A stretch of 64,000 nucleotides of DNA from Thermoleophilaceae bacterium (GCA_019683805.1 JADGHQ010000004.1:1-64000); one strand, 5' to 3'; positions 45,571 through 54,212 are shown, counted from the first letter of the stretch. Translations and numbers: made by a program. The notes: generated from the letters alone by a model not told the origin.

Positions 45571-46515
45571 TCAGGGCCGGATCAGGGCGGTGTAGGCGTC
45601 CGGCCGGCGCGTCGTGAGGAAGGGGAACAGCTCGAGCCAGTCGCGCCGCTGGTCGAGGTCCAGGTCGGCGACGATCACGGCCGGCTCGTCGCGCGGCGCC
45701 TGCACGAGCACGCGGCCGTAGGGGTCGGAGATGAAGCTCGAGCCGTAGAAGTCGATCGAGGCGCCCTGCGGGTCCTCCTCGGTGCCGGTGCGGTTGATCG
45801 CGACCATGAAGGTGCCGTTCGCGATCCCGTTGGCCACGATCACACGCTCCCACAGCGGCTCGGTGTCGAATTCGGGATGCTCGGGCTCGGAGCCGATCGC
45901 CGTGGGGTAGACGAGCACGTCGGCGCCCGCAAGCGAGTACGCGCGCGCGAGCTCGGGGAACCACTGGTCCCAGCAGGTCGGGAAGCCGAACCGACCCTGC
46001 TCGAGCCCCACGACCGGGAAGGCGTCCTCGCCCGCCGGGCCCGGGCGGAAGTACCTGTCCTCGTGATAGCCCGCGGTGACGGGGATGTGGAGCTTGCGCG
46101 TGCGGCCGGCGAGGCTGCCGTCCGGGGAGAGCACGACCGCGGTGTTGAATCCGAGCCCGTCGTCGCCGTCCGCGCGCTCGTAGAGGGAGGCGTGCACCCA
46201 GGCGCCCGTCTCGCGCGCGAGCTCGGCGGCGAAGCGGCACGTCGGGCCGTCCGGCACGGGCTCCGGCTCCGCGCCCGCGGCCTCCGGGCCGCCCGGGGTG
46301 ATGGCGAAGTAGCGCGAGAGCGTCAGCTCCTGCAGGCAGACGAGCCGCGCTCCCTCGGCGGCGGCCATGCGCACGCCCTCCGCGAGCGCGGCCTTGTGCT
46401 CGTCGGGGTCGGGGTGCCAGCGCTGCTGGACCGCGGCGACTCTCAGCGGCTCGCGCTCGGGCGGGCGCGTGCGGGCGAGCGACGGCGGCGGCGTGTAGGC
46501 GGTGAGGAGCTTCAT
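45571..46515 (-). CDS. aguB: N-carbamoylputrescine amidase (carbon-nitrogen hydrolase)
   Basis: A 314-residue nitrilase-superfamily enzyme. The Glu-Lys-Cys triad is E63 (LVCLQELTLSRYF), K141 (RTRKLHIPVT) and C181 (FGFPTCWDQWFPE). The context GYHEDRYFRPGP and ADVLVYPTAIGSEPEHPEFD matches AguB. It should convert N-carbamoylputrescine to putrescine, CO2 and ammonia. The gene lies 10 bases after aguA, forming a two-gene operon for agmatine use. The N-terminus carries about 20 extra residues. Confidence 0.93.
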   Translation of the reverse strand: MKLLTAYTPPPSLARTRPPEREPLRVAAVQQRWHPDPDEHKAALAEGVRMAAAEGARLVCLQELTLSRYFAITPGGPEAAGAEPEPVPDGPTCRFAAELARETGAWVHASLYERADGDDGLGFNTAVVLSPDGSLAGRTRKLHIPVTAGYHEDRYFRPGPAGEDAFPVVGLEQGRFGFPTCWDQWFPELARAYSLAGADVLVYPTAIGSEPEHPEFDTEPLWERVIVANGIANGTFMVAINRTGTEEDPQGASIDFYGSSFISDPYGRVLVQAPRDEPAVIVADLDLDQRRDWLELFPFLTTRRPDAYTALIRP

Positions 46516-46525
46516 GAAGACGACA

Positions 46526-47545
46526 CTACGCGCCCGGCACGGGTACCTGCTGGGTGATGCAGTGGGGGCCGCCGCCGCCGAAGGCGAGCGTTCTGGCTGG
46601 GACGCCGACCGGCTCGCGCCCGGGGAATGCCGCCGCAATCCGGTCGAGCGCCTCGGCGTCCTCGCGCACTCCCGCCTGCGGGACGATGACCGCGCCGTTG
46701 CAGAGGTAGAGGTTCATGTAGGTCACGGCCACGGGCTCGCCCTGCACCTCCACGCGCGGCAGGAGCGGCATCTCGGTGACCACCAGGCCGGCCGCCTCCG
46801 CGCGAGAGCGATTCTCGAGCATGCGTGCGTGGTCGGGGTCGCCGGGCGGGGCGGACTGCAGGAGCAGCCGGCCCGGGGCGGTGAAGCACGCGATCATGTC
46901 GACGTGGCCGTCGGTGTCGCGGTCCTCCACCAGGCCGTCGCCGAGCCACACGACGCGCTCTGCGCCTAGCGTCTGCGCAAGTCCGCGCTCGATCTCCTCG
47001 CGCGAGAGGTCGGGGTTGCGGTTGGGGTTGAGGAGGCACTGCTCGGTCGTCACGAGGGTTCCCTCGCCGTCGCAGGCGATCGCGCCGCCCTCAAGGACGA
47101 ACGACGCCCGCACGAGCTCCGCTCCGACGTGCTCGACCAGCAGGCCTCCGACCGCCGCGTCCCGCTCCCACGGCGGGAACCTGCCGCCCCAGGCGTTGAA
47201 GCGGAAGTGGACGCCGACGCGCCGGGAGGGATCGGCCGGATCCGTGAGGAAGATCGGGCCCGAGTCGCGCAGCCACGAGTCGTCGATCGGAAGCTCGAGG
47301 ATCTCGACCCGGGCGCTGAGCGCGGCGCGCGCCTCAGCGGCGTCGGCCGGGGAGGCGCACACCATCGTGACCGGCTCGAACGCCGCGATCGCGTTCGCGA
47401 CGGCGGCGTACTCCCGCTTGGCGTCGGCGAGCGCGTCGCGCCACAGCTCGCGCCGGCAGGGCCACGCCATCAGCGTCCGCTCGTGCGGAGCCCACTCGGC
47501 GGGCATGCGAAGGCCCGTGCGCGCGCTGACGGGCGAGGTGGTCAC
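46526..47545 (-). CDS. aguA: Agmatine deiminase
   Basis: A 339-residue enzyme of the guanidino-group-modifying fold. MPAEWAPHERTLMAWPCRRE opens it, DSWLRDSGPIFLTD and FRFNAWGGRF bind the substrate, and the nucleophile C329 is in GGGGPHCITQQ at the C-terminus. DRDTDGHVDMIACF contributes other catalytic residues. Product: N-carbamoylputrescine from agmatine, used by the aguB product next to it. Together they produce putrescine. No speA is in the window, so agmatine may be imported. Confidence 0.95.
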   Translation of the reverse strand: MTTSPVSARTGLRMPAEWAPHERTLMAWPCRRELWRDALADAKREYAAVANAIAAFEPVTMVCASPADAAEARAALSARVEILELPIDDSWLRDSGPIFLTDPADPSRRVGVHFRFNAWGGRFPPWERDAAVGGLLVEHVGAELVRASFVLEGGAIACDGEGTLVTTEQCLLNPNRNPDLSREEIERGLAQTLGAERVVWLGDGLVEDRDTDGHVDMIACFTAPGRLLLQSAPPGDPDHARMLENRSRAEAAGLVVTEMPLLPRVEVQGEPVAVTYMNLYLCNGAVIVPQAGVREDAEALDRIAAAFPGREPVGVPARTLAFGGGGPHCITQQVPVPGA

Positions 47546-47734
47546 AGACGTGTTCTAGCGGTCCGCCCGCGAATCGCCAATGGCTCGAGCGCAGCACGCG
47601 TCGGCGGTCGGTGCTCCGAGGGGGCGGATCGCGCGCCCCTCGCGGCGGAAGCAGCCCACGCTGAAGCGAATCGCCGAGCCGGCTCCGGCGTCCCTGGCCC
47701 AGCCTGACCGGAGGGCGCGCGTCCCGCGGCGCAG

Positions 47735-47808
<74 letters not shown>

Positions 47809-47817
47809 GCGGCCGGG

Positions 47818-47823
47818 ATTCTA
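47818..47823 (-). promoter_or_regulatory. -10 element (TAGAAT) for tRNA-Ile
   Basis: On the minus strand TAGAAT is 9 bases before the first base of the tRNA, the same geometry as at ileS on the other strand. Confidence 0.5.
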
Positions 47824-47842
47824 GCGACGGTCTGCGGCCGTG

Positions 47843-48751
47843 TCAGGCCGCCGGCTGGCGGACGAGCCGCGCCGCGAGCTCGACCGCCTCGCGCGGGTCG
47901 TCGAGCTCGAACTCCACGCGGCAGCGGCCCTTCCTGATCCGCACCTTGACGTCGCGAGCGAGCGCGGCGGACAGCGCGTCCTCGGCCGCCGCGACGAGGT
48001 CTGAGAGGTCCGGGTGGACAACGACCTGCGGCCCGCGCGGATGGTTCTGGCCCGAACCTCGCTCGGCTCGCCGTGCCCGCTCCTCAGTCTCGCGCACCGA
48101 CCAGCCCTCCGCGCGCGCGGCGCGAGCCAGCCGGCGGCGCTCGGTCTGGTCCTTGCACATGAGCAGCGCGCGTCCGTGGCCCGCGCTCAGCTCGCCGGCG
48201 GCGATCATGTCGAGCGCCTCGTCGGGCAGATCCAGCAGACGGATCAGGTTGGACACCGCGACGCGGCTTCGGCCCACGCGCCGGCCGAGCTCCTCCTTCG
48301 TCACGCCGAGATCCTCGACCAGCGTGGCGCAGGCGCGCGCCTCCTCGATCGGGTTGAGGTTCTCGCGCGCCATGTTCTCGATCAGCGCGAGCTCGAGCCG
48401 CTCGCTGTCCTCTGTCGCGCGCACGATCGCGGGGATCTCCTCGAGGCCCGCCATCTTCGCTGCGCGGAGGCGGCGCTCGCCGGCGACCAGCTCGAAGGCG
48501 CCCCCGTGCAGCGGGCGGACGACGATCGGCTGCAGCACCCCGCGCGCCTTGATCGACTCGGAAAGGGCGAGCAGCGCCTCGGCGTCGAAGTCTCGCCGCG
48601 GCTGGTTCGGGTTCGGCCGGACCAGGTCCACCGGGAGCGCGCGGAGGCCTTCAGCGTCGCGCGGACTCCGCGGGAGGATCGCCGAGAGGCCGCGCCCCAT
48701 CCCACGCGCCGTACCGTTTCCCGTGGAACGCTGAGCCTCGATCTCAGGCAC
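47843..48751 (-). CDS. parB: Chromosome-partitioning protein ParB
   Basis: A 302-residue ParB/Spo0J. MGRGLSAILP near the start binds ParA, then LVRPNPNQPRRDFDAEALLA, the ParB box VVRPLHGGAFELVAGERRLR, IENMARENLNPIEEARA and the helix-turn-helix GVTKEELGRRVGRSRVAVSN. The C-terminal dimer domain ends at RLVRQPAA. It binds parS and loads SMC at the origin. GTG start; it overlaps the parA stop by 8 bases. A parS-like site lies within its first ten codons. Confidence 0.96.
   Translation of the reverse strand: MPEIEAQRSTGNGTARGMGRGLSAILPRSPRDAEGLRALPVDLVRPNPNQPRRDFDAEALLALSESIKARGVLQPIVVRPLHGGAFELVAGERRLRAAKMAGLEEIPAIVRATEDSERLELALIENMARENLNPIEEARACATLVEDLGVTKEELGRRVGRSRVAVSNLIRLLDLPDEALDMIAAGELSAGHGRALLMCKDQTERRRLARAARAEGWSVRETEERARRAERGSGQNHPRGPQVVVHPDLSDLVAAAEDALSAALARDVKVRIRKGRCRVEFELDDPREAVELAARLVRQPAA
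48716..48729 (-). promoter_or_regulatory. parS-like site 1
   Basis: The minus strand reads GTTCCACGGGAAAC, close to the general parS GTTTCACGTGAAAC (two differences). It lies inside the N-terminal codons of parB. Confidence 0.5.
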
Positions 48752-49502
48752 GCGCAGCGACCTCCTTCGCGAGCTTCAGATACGCGAGGGAGCCGCTGCA
48801 GTGGGGATCGTGCCGGGTCACGGGGACGCCGTAGCTCGGCGCCTCGCCCACGCGCACGTTGCGCGGGATCACCGTCTCGAACACGAGCTCGGGGAAGTGC
48901 TGTCGGACCTCGCGCTCGACATCCTGGCCGAGACGGGTGCGCGCGTCGTGCATCGTGAGGATCATCCCGGCGATGGTCAGCCTCGGGTTGAGCTCCCGCT
49001 GGATGAGGGAGAGGGTGTCGAGCAGGTCGGCGAGACCCTCGAGCGCGAAGTACTCCGTCTGGACCGGCACGATCACGCGATCGGCGGCGACGAGCGCGTT
49101 CACGGTGAGCGGCCCGAGCGACGGGGGGCAGTCGAGCACGGTGAAGAGGTAGCGCTCCCGCACGTCCCCGAGCGCGTCTCGGAGGCGCGTCTCGGAGCCC
49201 GCGACGCGCGGGAGCTCGACGCTCGCACCCGCGAGATCGGGAGTCGAGGGAACCACGTCGAGACCCTCGATCGCGGTCGGCCGCGCGAGCTCGGGGAGGG
49301 TGCCCTCGCCGCAGAGGCAGTCGTAGACCGACGGCTCGCAGTCCTTGGGCAGCCCGACGCCCACGGTCGCGTTCGCCTGCGGGTCGAGGTCTACGAGCAG
49401 CGTCGGATAGCCGGCCTCTGCCACGCAGGCGGCGATGTTCACGGCGGTCGTCGTCTTGCCGACGCCCCCCTTCTGGTTCGCGATCGCGTAGACCGTGCCC
49501 AT
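48744..49502 (-). CDS. parA: Chromosome-partitioning ATPase ParA (Soj)
   Basis: A 252-residue MinD/ParA ATPase: deviant Walker A NQKGGVGKTTTAVNIA with K11 and K16, VDLDPQANAT, LDCPPSLGPLTVNAL as Walker B, and VPVQTEYFALEGL. It has no N-terminal DNA-binding domain, as in Soj-type chromosomal ParA. It is GC-rich like its neighbours. TACCTT is 9 bases before the ATG, and GGGAG overlaps, so both leaderless and canonical initiation are possible. parB overlaps its stop. Confidence 0.96.
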   Translation of the reverse strand: MGTVYAIANQKGGVGKTTTAVNIAACVAEAGYPTLLVDLDPQANATVGVGLPKDCEPSVYDCLCGEGTLPELARPTAIEGLDVVPSTPDLAGASVELPRVAGSETRLRDALGDVRERYLFTVLDCPPSLGPLTVNALVAADRVIVPVQTEYFALEGLADLLDTLSLIQRELNPRLTIAGMILTMHDARTRLGQDVEREVRQHFPELVFETVIPRNVRVGEAPSYGVPVTRHDPHCSGSLAYLKLAKEVAARA

Positions 49503-49511
49503 GCGCTCCCG

Positions 49512-49517
49512 AAGGTA
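49512..49517 (-). promoter_or_regulatory. -10 element (TACCTT) before parA
   Basis: On the minus strand TACCTT lies 9 bases before the parA ATG; a GGGAG sequence overlaps the spacer. Confidence 0.35.
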
Positions 49518-49561
49518 GCGGCAGCGACGGTCGGAACGCGGATGGGTTCGGGTGGGAACCG

Positions 49562-50269
49562 TCAGGCGAGCGGTCTCTTCGCCGCCATCCCGGGTCGCCG
49601 CGGGAAGCGTGGCGGGGTGGGAGAGACCTTGCGGAACACGTGCAGGTGGCGGTTCCTCACGCCCTCGAACGGCTCGACGCGCAGAACCCGCTCGGGCTCG
49701 AGACCCAGGCGCGCGCAAGCCCGTGCCCCCGCACGCTCCTCGTCCGGATCCCGCGCCCCCTTCCAGGCCACGAAGACGCCTCCCTCGCGCAACAGCGGGG
49801 CCGCGTACTCGCAGACCACGGCTAGCGCCGCGACGGCGCGAGCCGTGACCGCGTCGTAGGCCGATGCGCCCTCCCCGGCGGCCCACTCCTCCGCGCGGGC
49901 GGGCACCGCGCGCGCATTGGGGAGCGCCGCCGCCGCCGCGAGGCGCTCGATCACCTCGCACTTGCGCCTGGCTGACTCCACGAGATCCACGCGCGCATCC
50001 GGGAGCGCCGCAGCCAGCACGAGCCCGGGGAAGCCGGCACCGGAGCCCAGGTCGGCGATCGCTTCCGCCGAACGCAGCTCGCCCACCTCGAGGCCGGCGA
50101 GACTGTCGGCGATGTGGATGTTGAGCGCGTCCAGCCCCGCCCGCACGGTCGTCGGCGGATCCGGCTCGGCCTCGAGCGCGGCGAGCAGCGCCGCCAGCGC
50201 GGCCGCCGCCGCGCCGCCGGGGGCAAGCCGGGCGACGGCGGACTCGAGCGTTTCCCGTGAAACGGTCAG
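49562..50269 (-). CDS. rsmG: 16S rRNA (guanine-527-N7)-methyltransferase RsmG
   Basis: A SAM methyltransferase for 16S rRNA: HIADSLAGLEVGEL precedes the SAM site IADLGSGAGFPGLVLAAALP, then DLVESARRKCEVIERLA and TARAVAALAVVCEYAAPLL. The first ATG/GTG/TTG in frame (GTG, 50146) would cut off about 41 residues that the family normally has. The upstream in-frame codons LTVSRETLESAVARL give the usual length with a CTG start at 50269. That start is inferred. The parS-like site 2 is precisely in these codons. Confidence 0.85.
   Translation of the reverse strand: MTVSRETLESAVARLAPGGAAAAALAALLAALEAEPDPPTTVRAGLDALNIHIADSLAGLEVGELRSAEAIADLGSGAGFPGLVLAAALPDARVDLVESARRKCEVIERLAAAAALPNARAVPARAEEWAAGEGASAYDAVTARAVAALAVVCEYAAPLLREGGVFVAWKGARDPDEERAGARACARLGLEPERVLRVEPFEGVRNRHLHVFRKVSPTPPRFPRRPGMAAKRPLA
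50250..50263 (-). promoter_or_regulatory. parS-like site 2
   Basis: The minus strand reads GTTTCACGGGAAAC, one base from the general parS GTTTCACGTGAAAC. It lies in the first codons of rsmG (TVSRET), about 1.5 kb from site 1. Confidence 0.65.
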
Positions 50270-50279
50270 CGCACCAGCG

Positions 50280-50957
50280 TCAGAGGCGGACCGGCGAGAC
50301 GACGAGCCGTCGGTCTGGCTCCTCGCCCTCGCTGTGAGTGGTCACCTCGCCCCGCCCGCTGAGGTAGTCGTGGACGATCTTGCGGTCCGCCGCAGACATC
50401 GGCTCGAGCTCCACCGGCCGCCTGAAGGCGAGCGCGTCCGCTACGGCGCGCTCCGCCTGCCGGTGGAGCACGGCCTGGCGCCGTTCCCGATAGCCGGCGG
50501 CGTCCACGACGACCCGCTTGCGCTCCTGCGTCGCCCGGTGCGCCACCCGCGCCGCCAGGTGCTGGATCGCGTCGATCGTGGCGCCGTGCCTGCCGATCAG
50601 GAGCCCGAGGTCGTCGCCCTTCACCGTCGCCCGGATCTCCTCCTCGGTCTCCTCCACCTCCACGCGCGCCGACAGCCCGAGGCCGAGCACGACGCGCCCG
50701 ACGAACGCCCGCACGCGGCCGACGGGGTCGTCCGGATCCTCGCGTCCAAGACGCCGCCACGCCTCGACATCGACCGTCGCCCGGACGCGGGCCGCGGCGG
50801 CGCCGTCCCCGCCCGACAGCGTCTCGAAGCGAACGCAGTCGGCAGTGAGCCCGGGGAACTCGGCCTCGAGCTCGAGCGCCGCGTTCCAGCGGGCCTCTCC
50901 CAGGCTGCTTCCCTCGGCCTCCGCCTCCGTGCGGCTGCTGTCAGGCTCAGCGCTCAT
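50280..50957 (-). CDS. jag: Jag/SpoIIIJ-associated RNA-binding protein (KH + R3H)
   Basis: A 225-residue protein. A KH domain at about 115-150 contains DLGLLIGRHGATIDAIQHLA, and R3H follows: VDAAGYRERRQAVLHRQAER, FRRPVELEPMSAADRKIVHD. The first about 80 residues are a Jag-N-like region. It is encoded just after yidC, as in many Gram-positive bacteria, and is thought to aid RNA-related cell-wall control. ATG start; rsmG follows downstream. Confidence 0.93.
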   Translation of the reverse strand: MSAEPDSSRTEAEAEGSSLGEARWNAALELEAEFPGLTADCVRFETLSGGDGAAAARVRATVDVEAWRRLGREDPDDPVGRVRAFVGRVVLGLGLSARVEVEETEEEIRATVKGDDLGLLIGRHGATIDAIQHLAARVAHRATQERKRVVVDAAGYRERRQAVLHRQAERAVADALAFRRPVELEPMSAADRKIVHDYLSGRGEVTTHSEGEEPDRRLVVSPVRL

Positions 50958-50968
50958 CGAGCGGGAGC

Positions 50969-51838
50969 CTACCGGCGGCGCCCCGTGCGCTTCTTCTTCT
51001 TGCGCGGCGACGGCGGCGGGGGCTTGCGCGTGCCGCCGCTCGCGCCGTCTGCTGCGGCGGGCTGCGCCCGGCGCTCCGACGCGCGCGGGCGCGCCGCGGC
51101 GCCGCGCCCGTTCCCGTCCTTGTGCGCCTGGCGGCCCGAGCCAGATGCCGCCGACGCCCCCGCCGTCAGTGGCTCCGGCGGCGGGAGGAAGCGGCGGATC
51201 AAGAGCTGCTGCCCGATCGTCCAGACGTTCGTGGTGATCCAGTACACGATCACGCCGGCAGGGAAGTTGATGACGAAGACGACGAAGAAGAACGGCAGCG
51301 CCATGAACAGCCGGCGCTGGTTCTTGTCCGTCATGGTCTGGGCCGACACCAGCGTCGACCCGAGCTGGCTCGCGACGTAGAGCACGATCAGTGCCGCGAG
51401 CGCCCCCGGCTTGTCCTTGACGGGCTCGGCGAGGTTGGGGATGAAGCCGAAACCGGCCTCGCCTGCGATGTCCGCTTTGAACTGGTCGCCCCGCAGCAGG
51501 TAGAAGAGCGAGATGAAGAAGGGGAACTGGAAGAGCAGCGGGAGGCAGGAGCCGAGCGGGTTGACCTTGTGCTCCTGGTAGAAGCGCATCATCTCCTGGT
51601 TCAGCCGCTGCTTGTCGTCCTTGAAGCGCTCCTGGAGCTTCTTGAGCTCCGGCTGCAGCCGCTGCAGCTCCTGCATCGAGCGAACCTGCCTGAAGGTCAG
51701 CGGCAGGATCAGCAGGCGGATGCAGAAGGTAAGTCCGACGATCGCCCAACCCCATGGGAGCCCGGCCTGGTCGTGCCAGAACTTGAGGATCGCGTCGTTG
51801 AAATCGATCAGCGGCTGGAGGACGTTTGCGAGATACAT
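50969..51838 (-). CDS. yidC: Membrane protein insertase YidC/OxaA
   Basis: A 289-residue Oxa1-type insertase. The five core helices are visible: GWAIVGLTFCIRLLILPLTF, the cytosolic hairpin MQELQRLQPELKKLQERFKD, NPLGSCLPLLFQFPFFISLF, and LFMALPFFFVVFVINFPAGV then WTTGQQ-like WTIGQQLLI. The conserved Arg is in CIRLLI. There is no lipoprotein signal. The long basic tail (KPPPPSPRKKKKRTGRRR) probably touches ribosomes. It starts one base from the yidD stop. Confidence 0.96.
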   Translation of the reverse strand: MYLANVLQPLIDFNDAILKFWHDQAGLPWGWAIVGLTFCIRLLILPLTFRQVRSMQELQRLQPELKKLQERFKDDKQRLNQEMMRFYQEHKVNPLGSCLPLLFQFPFFISLFYLLRGDQFKADIAGEAGFGFIPNLAEPVKDKPGALAALIVLYVASQLGSTLVSAQTMTDKNQRRLFMALPFFFVVFVINFPAGVIVYWITTNVWTIGQQLLIRRFLPPPEPLTAGASAASGSGRQAHKDGNGRGAAARPRASERRAQPAAADGASGGTRKPPPPSPRKKKKRTGRRR

Positions 51839-51839
51839 G

Positions 51840-52097
51840 TCAGTTTTGGCGGCGCGGCGGGGCGCTGAAGAGTGTCTGCTGCTCGACGGGATCGACGCCG
51901 CCGTGGCTCCACGGGTTGCAGCGGAGCAGACGCCAGGCGGCGAGCACGAGCCCCCTGAGTATGCCGTAGCGGGAGATCGCCTGCACCGCGTACTCGGAGC
52001 AGGTCGGGTAGTACTTGCAGCGTCGCGGCAGCGCCGGGGAGATCAGCTTCTGGTAGACCCTCACGGGCGCCACCGCGGCGGCCCGGAGCCCGGTCAC
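51840..52097 (-). CDS. yidD: Membrane protein insertion efficiency factor YidD
   Basis: An 85-residue YidD: YQKLISPALPRRCKYYPTCS, EYAVQAISRYGILRG, and RLLRCNPWSHGGVDPV, with the three conserved cysteines. It helps YidC. It overlaps rnpA by 4 bases. Length is usual. Confidence 0.96.
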   Translation of the reverse strand: MTGLRAAAVAPVRVYQKLISPALPRRCKYYPTCSEYAVQAISRYGILRGLVLAAWRLLRCNPWSHGGVDPVEQQTLFSAPPRRQN

Positions 52098-52489
52098 GCC
52101 GCTTTCTCCCGCTTCGCGAGCCCGGCCGACGCGAGCACCTCTCGCAGCGCGTCCTCGATCCCGGCCTCGCCCCGCTGCTCCGCGAGCCGCCCTGCGTCGG
52201 GTCGCGCGACCACGACGAAGTCGTGCCCTGCGGGCAGCTCTTCCGCAACCGCCCAGAACGCCTCGCGCAGCAGCCGCTTCACGCGCGTGCGCTCCACGGC
52301 GCCGCCGACCTTGCGTCCTACTGAGACGCCCAGCCGCGGTCCCTCGTGGTCGCCAGGGCGCGGAAAGGAATGCACGACGAGGTAGCGGCTCGCGTGCGAG
52401 CGGCCCTCGCGGTACACCCGATCGAACTCGGCACTGCGGGAGAGGCGCCGACGCCGGCCGCGGCGCACACCGTCGCCCGACGGCGCCAT
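52094..52489 (-). CDS. rnpA: Ribonuclease P protein component
   Basis: A 131-residue RnpA: RRLSRSAEFDRVYREGRSHA, LGVSVGRKVGGAVERTRVKR, LLREAFW. The RNR motif is in the ERTRVKRLLREAF helix. It helps RNase P RNA process tRNA 5' ends. It starts 2 bases after the rpmH stop and so shares a transcript. Confidence 0.96.
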   Translation of the reverse strand: MAPSGDGVRRGRRRRLSRSAEFDRVYREGRSHASRYLVVHSFPRPGDHEGPRLGVSVGRKVGGAVERTRVKRLLREAFWAVAEELPAGHDFVVVARPDAGRLAEQRGEAGIEDALREVLASAGLAKREKAA

Positions 52490-52491
52490 GG

Positions 52492-52626
52492 CTACGGCGT
52501 GAGCCGCTTGCGGCCCTTGGCGCGGCGGCGCTTGAGCAAGCTGCGGCCAGCGCGCGTGCGCATGCGGGCGCGGAACCCGTGCGTGCGTGCGCGCTTGCGC
52601 TTCTTCGGCTGATAGGTGCGCTTCAT
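52492..52626 (-). CDS. rpmH: 50S ribosomal protein L34
   Basis: A 44-residue L34: [20 protein letters not shown], then [20 protein letters not shown]. All positions agree with the family. GGGAGG before the ATG is a canonical ribosome-binding site. TATACT at 52656-52661 is a probable -10, giving a leader of about 25 bases. It heads the leftward operon. Confidence 0.98.
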   Translation of the reverse strand: MKRTYQPKKRKRARTHGFRARMRTRAGRSLLKRRRAKGRKRLTP

Positions 52627-52850
52627 GACTGGACCGGGCCTCCCGGGGAGGCACAAGTATAGGGACGGGGCCGAGGAGCGCCCTCCCCGGGTCGCCGAGC
52701 TCGCCCTGAAGGCTTTTCCCGCGATTTGCGGATACACGCCCTCGAACCCCGGCCGCTGTCCGGTCAGCGCGTTGTATGCTCGCCGCGCTCGGTCGTTGAC
52801 CGGCCTCCTCACGGGGACCCCCGGTCCCCATCAGATTCCCGCCGACCCGC
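52627..52850. promoter_or_regulatory. Divergent promoter region between rpmH and dnaA
   Basis: 224 bases between two divergent housekeeping operons. On minus, TATACT (52656-52661) is the probable -10 of rpmH. On plus, TATGCT (52775-52780) could serve dnaA. I see no clear DnaA boxes here. Confidence 0.5.
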
Positions 52851-54212
52851 ATGCCCCACGGGGCCTGTCGATCCGCCTTGCCCGCAGACCTAGAGACGAC
52901 CTGGAGCCTGATACGCCGCGAGCTGCGCGAGGAGGTCCCCGACTTCACCTTCCACATCTGGCTCGATCCGCTCGAGCTCGCCGCAGTGCGCGGCCGGAAG
53001 CTCTTCGTCAAGGCCCCCGATCACATCCGCACCTGGGTCCGCGAGCGCCATCGCGACCTCCTCCTCCGCGCGTCGCGGCGGGCGCTCGGAGACGGCGCCG
53101 AAATCGAGATCGTCGCCGACGACTGGGCGCCGGGCGAGCAGGACGACGAAGCCGCCGCAGCTACGCCGCGCGGCGAGGCGCTCAACCCCAAGTACACATT
53201 CGAGCAGTTCGTGATCGGCGACGGCAACCGCCTCGCCCACGCCGCGGCGCTCGCAGTCGCCGAGCAGCCCGCCCAGGCCTACAACCCCCTCTTCATCTAC
53301 GGGGACCCCGGGCTCGGCAAGACGCACCTGCTCCAGGCGATCGGCAACTACGTCCAGATGTATGGCGGCGGGCTGCGCGTCCTCTACGCGACCGTCGAGG
53401 ACTTCACGGCCGAGTTCGTCCGCTCGCTTCGGGCGGGCGACACAAGCGCCTTCCGCGAGCGCTTCCGCGAGGCCGACGTCCTGCTCGTCGACGACGTCCA
53501 GTTCCTCGCCGACAAGGTCCGCACCAAGGAGGAGTTCTTCCACACCTTCAACGCCCTCTACGAGTCGGGCAGGCAGCTCGTCCTGACGAGCGACCGGCCC
53601 CCGGCCGACCATGACGAGTTCGAGGCCCGGCTGCGCGAGCGCTTCGCCTGTGGCCTCGTGGCCGACATCCAGCCGCCAGAGCTCGAGGTGCGCATGGCCA
53701 TCCTGCGCAAGCGCGCCCGCCTGGACTCGCTCCACGAGGTTCCCGAGGAGACCCTCTACGAGATCGCCCGCGCCGTGAGCGCGAGCGTGCGCGCCCTCGA
53801 GGGCGCCCTGATCCGCGTGGTCGCATACGCCTCGCTCCGCGGAGAGAAGCCGAGCCCCGCGCTCGCCCGCAAGGTCCTCGAGACCCTCTACCCCGCCGGC
53901 CGGCCCGGTCGCCCGCCGAGCGTCGACGAGATCCAGTCCGCCGCCGCCGAGGAGTTCGGGCTCTCGCGGGACTCGCTGCTGGCCCACGACCGCCGGCCGG
54001 CCGTGGCCCTGGCCCGCCAGGTGGCGATGTACCTCGCGCGCGAGATGACCCAGGAGACGCTTCCGGCGATCGGCCGCCGCTTCGGCGGACGCAACCACGC
54101 CACCGTCCTCCACGCCCACCGCAAGATCGCCGCCGATCTCGAGAGCGACGCGCGCACCCGCGACGCCGTCGAGCGCCTCCGCCGCCGCCTCATGACCACG
54201 CCGCCGTTGTGA
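52851..54212 (+). CDS. dnaA: Chromosomal replication initiator DnaA
   Basis: A 453-residue DnaA. Domain I begins LETTWSLIRRELREEVPDFT; the linker is short and acidic; domain III has Walker A IYGDPGLGKTHLLQAI near 150, Walker B VDDVQFLADK and the arginine finger region; domain IV ends with GGRNHATVLHAHRKIAADLE, the DnaA-box-binding helix. The linker has only about 20 residues, less than in most. ATG gives 453 residues; TTG at 52878 (LPADLETTW) is an alternative that fits the family start better. Confidence 0.97.
   Translation: MPHGACRSALPADLETTWSLIRRELREEVPDFTFHIWLDPLELAAVRGRKLFVKAPDHIRTWVRERHRDLLLRASRRALGDGAEIEIVADDWAPGEQDDEAAAATPRGEALNPKYTFEQFVIGDGNRLAHAAALAVAEQPAQAYNPLFIYGDPGLGKTHLLQAIGNYVQMYGGGLRVLYATVEDFTAEFVRSLRAGDTSAFRERFREADVLLVDDVQFLADKVRTKEEFFHTFNALYESGRQLVLTSDRPPADHDEFEARLRERFACGLVADIQPPELEVRMAILRKRARLDSLHEVPEETLYEIARAVSASVRALEGALIRVVAYASLRGEKPSPALARKVLETLYPAGRPGRPPSVDEIQSAAAEEFGLSRDSLLAHDRRPAVALARQVAMYLAREMTQETLPAIGRRFGGRNHATVLHAHRKIAADLESDARTRDAVERLRRRLMTTPPL

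Noticed and set aside
42326-45595. A 1089-codon open frame on plus opposite the helicase gene
   Set aside because: Low-complexity Arg/Ala/Leu text with no domain; the minus strand carries all helicase motifs.
47546-47734. Further RNA gene next to tRNA-Ile, such as an rRNA operon
   Set aside because: No rRNA-like sequence in the flanks; the tRNA is alone between aguA and parB.
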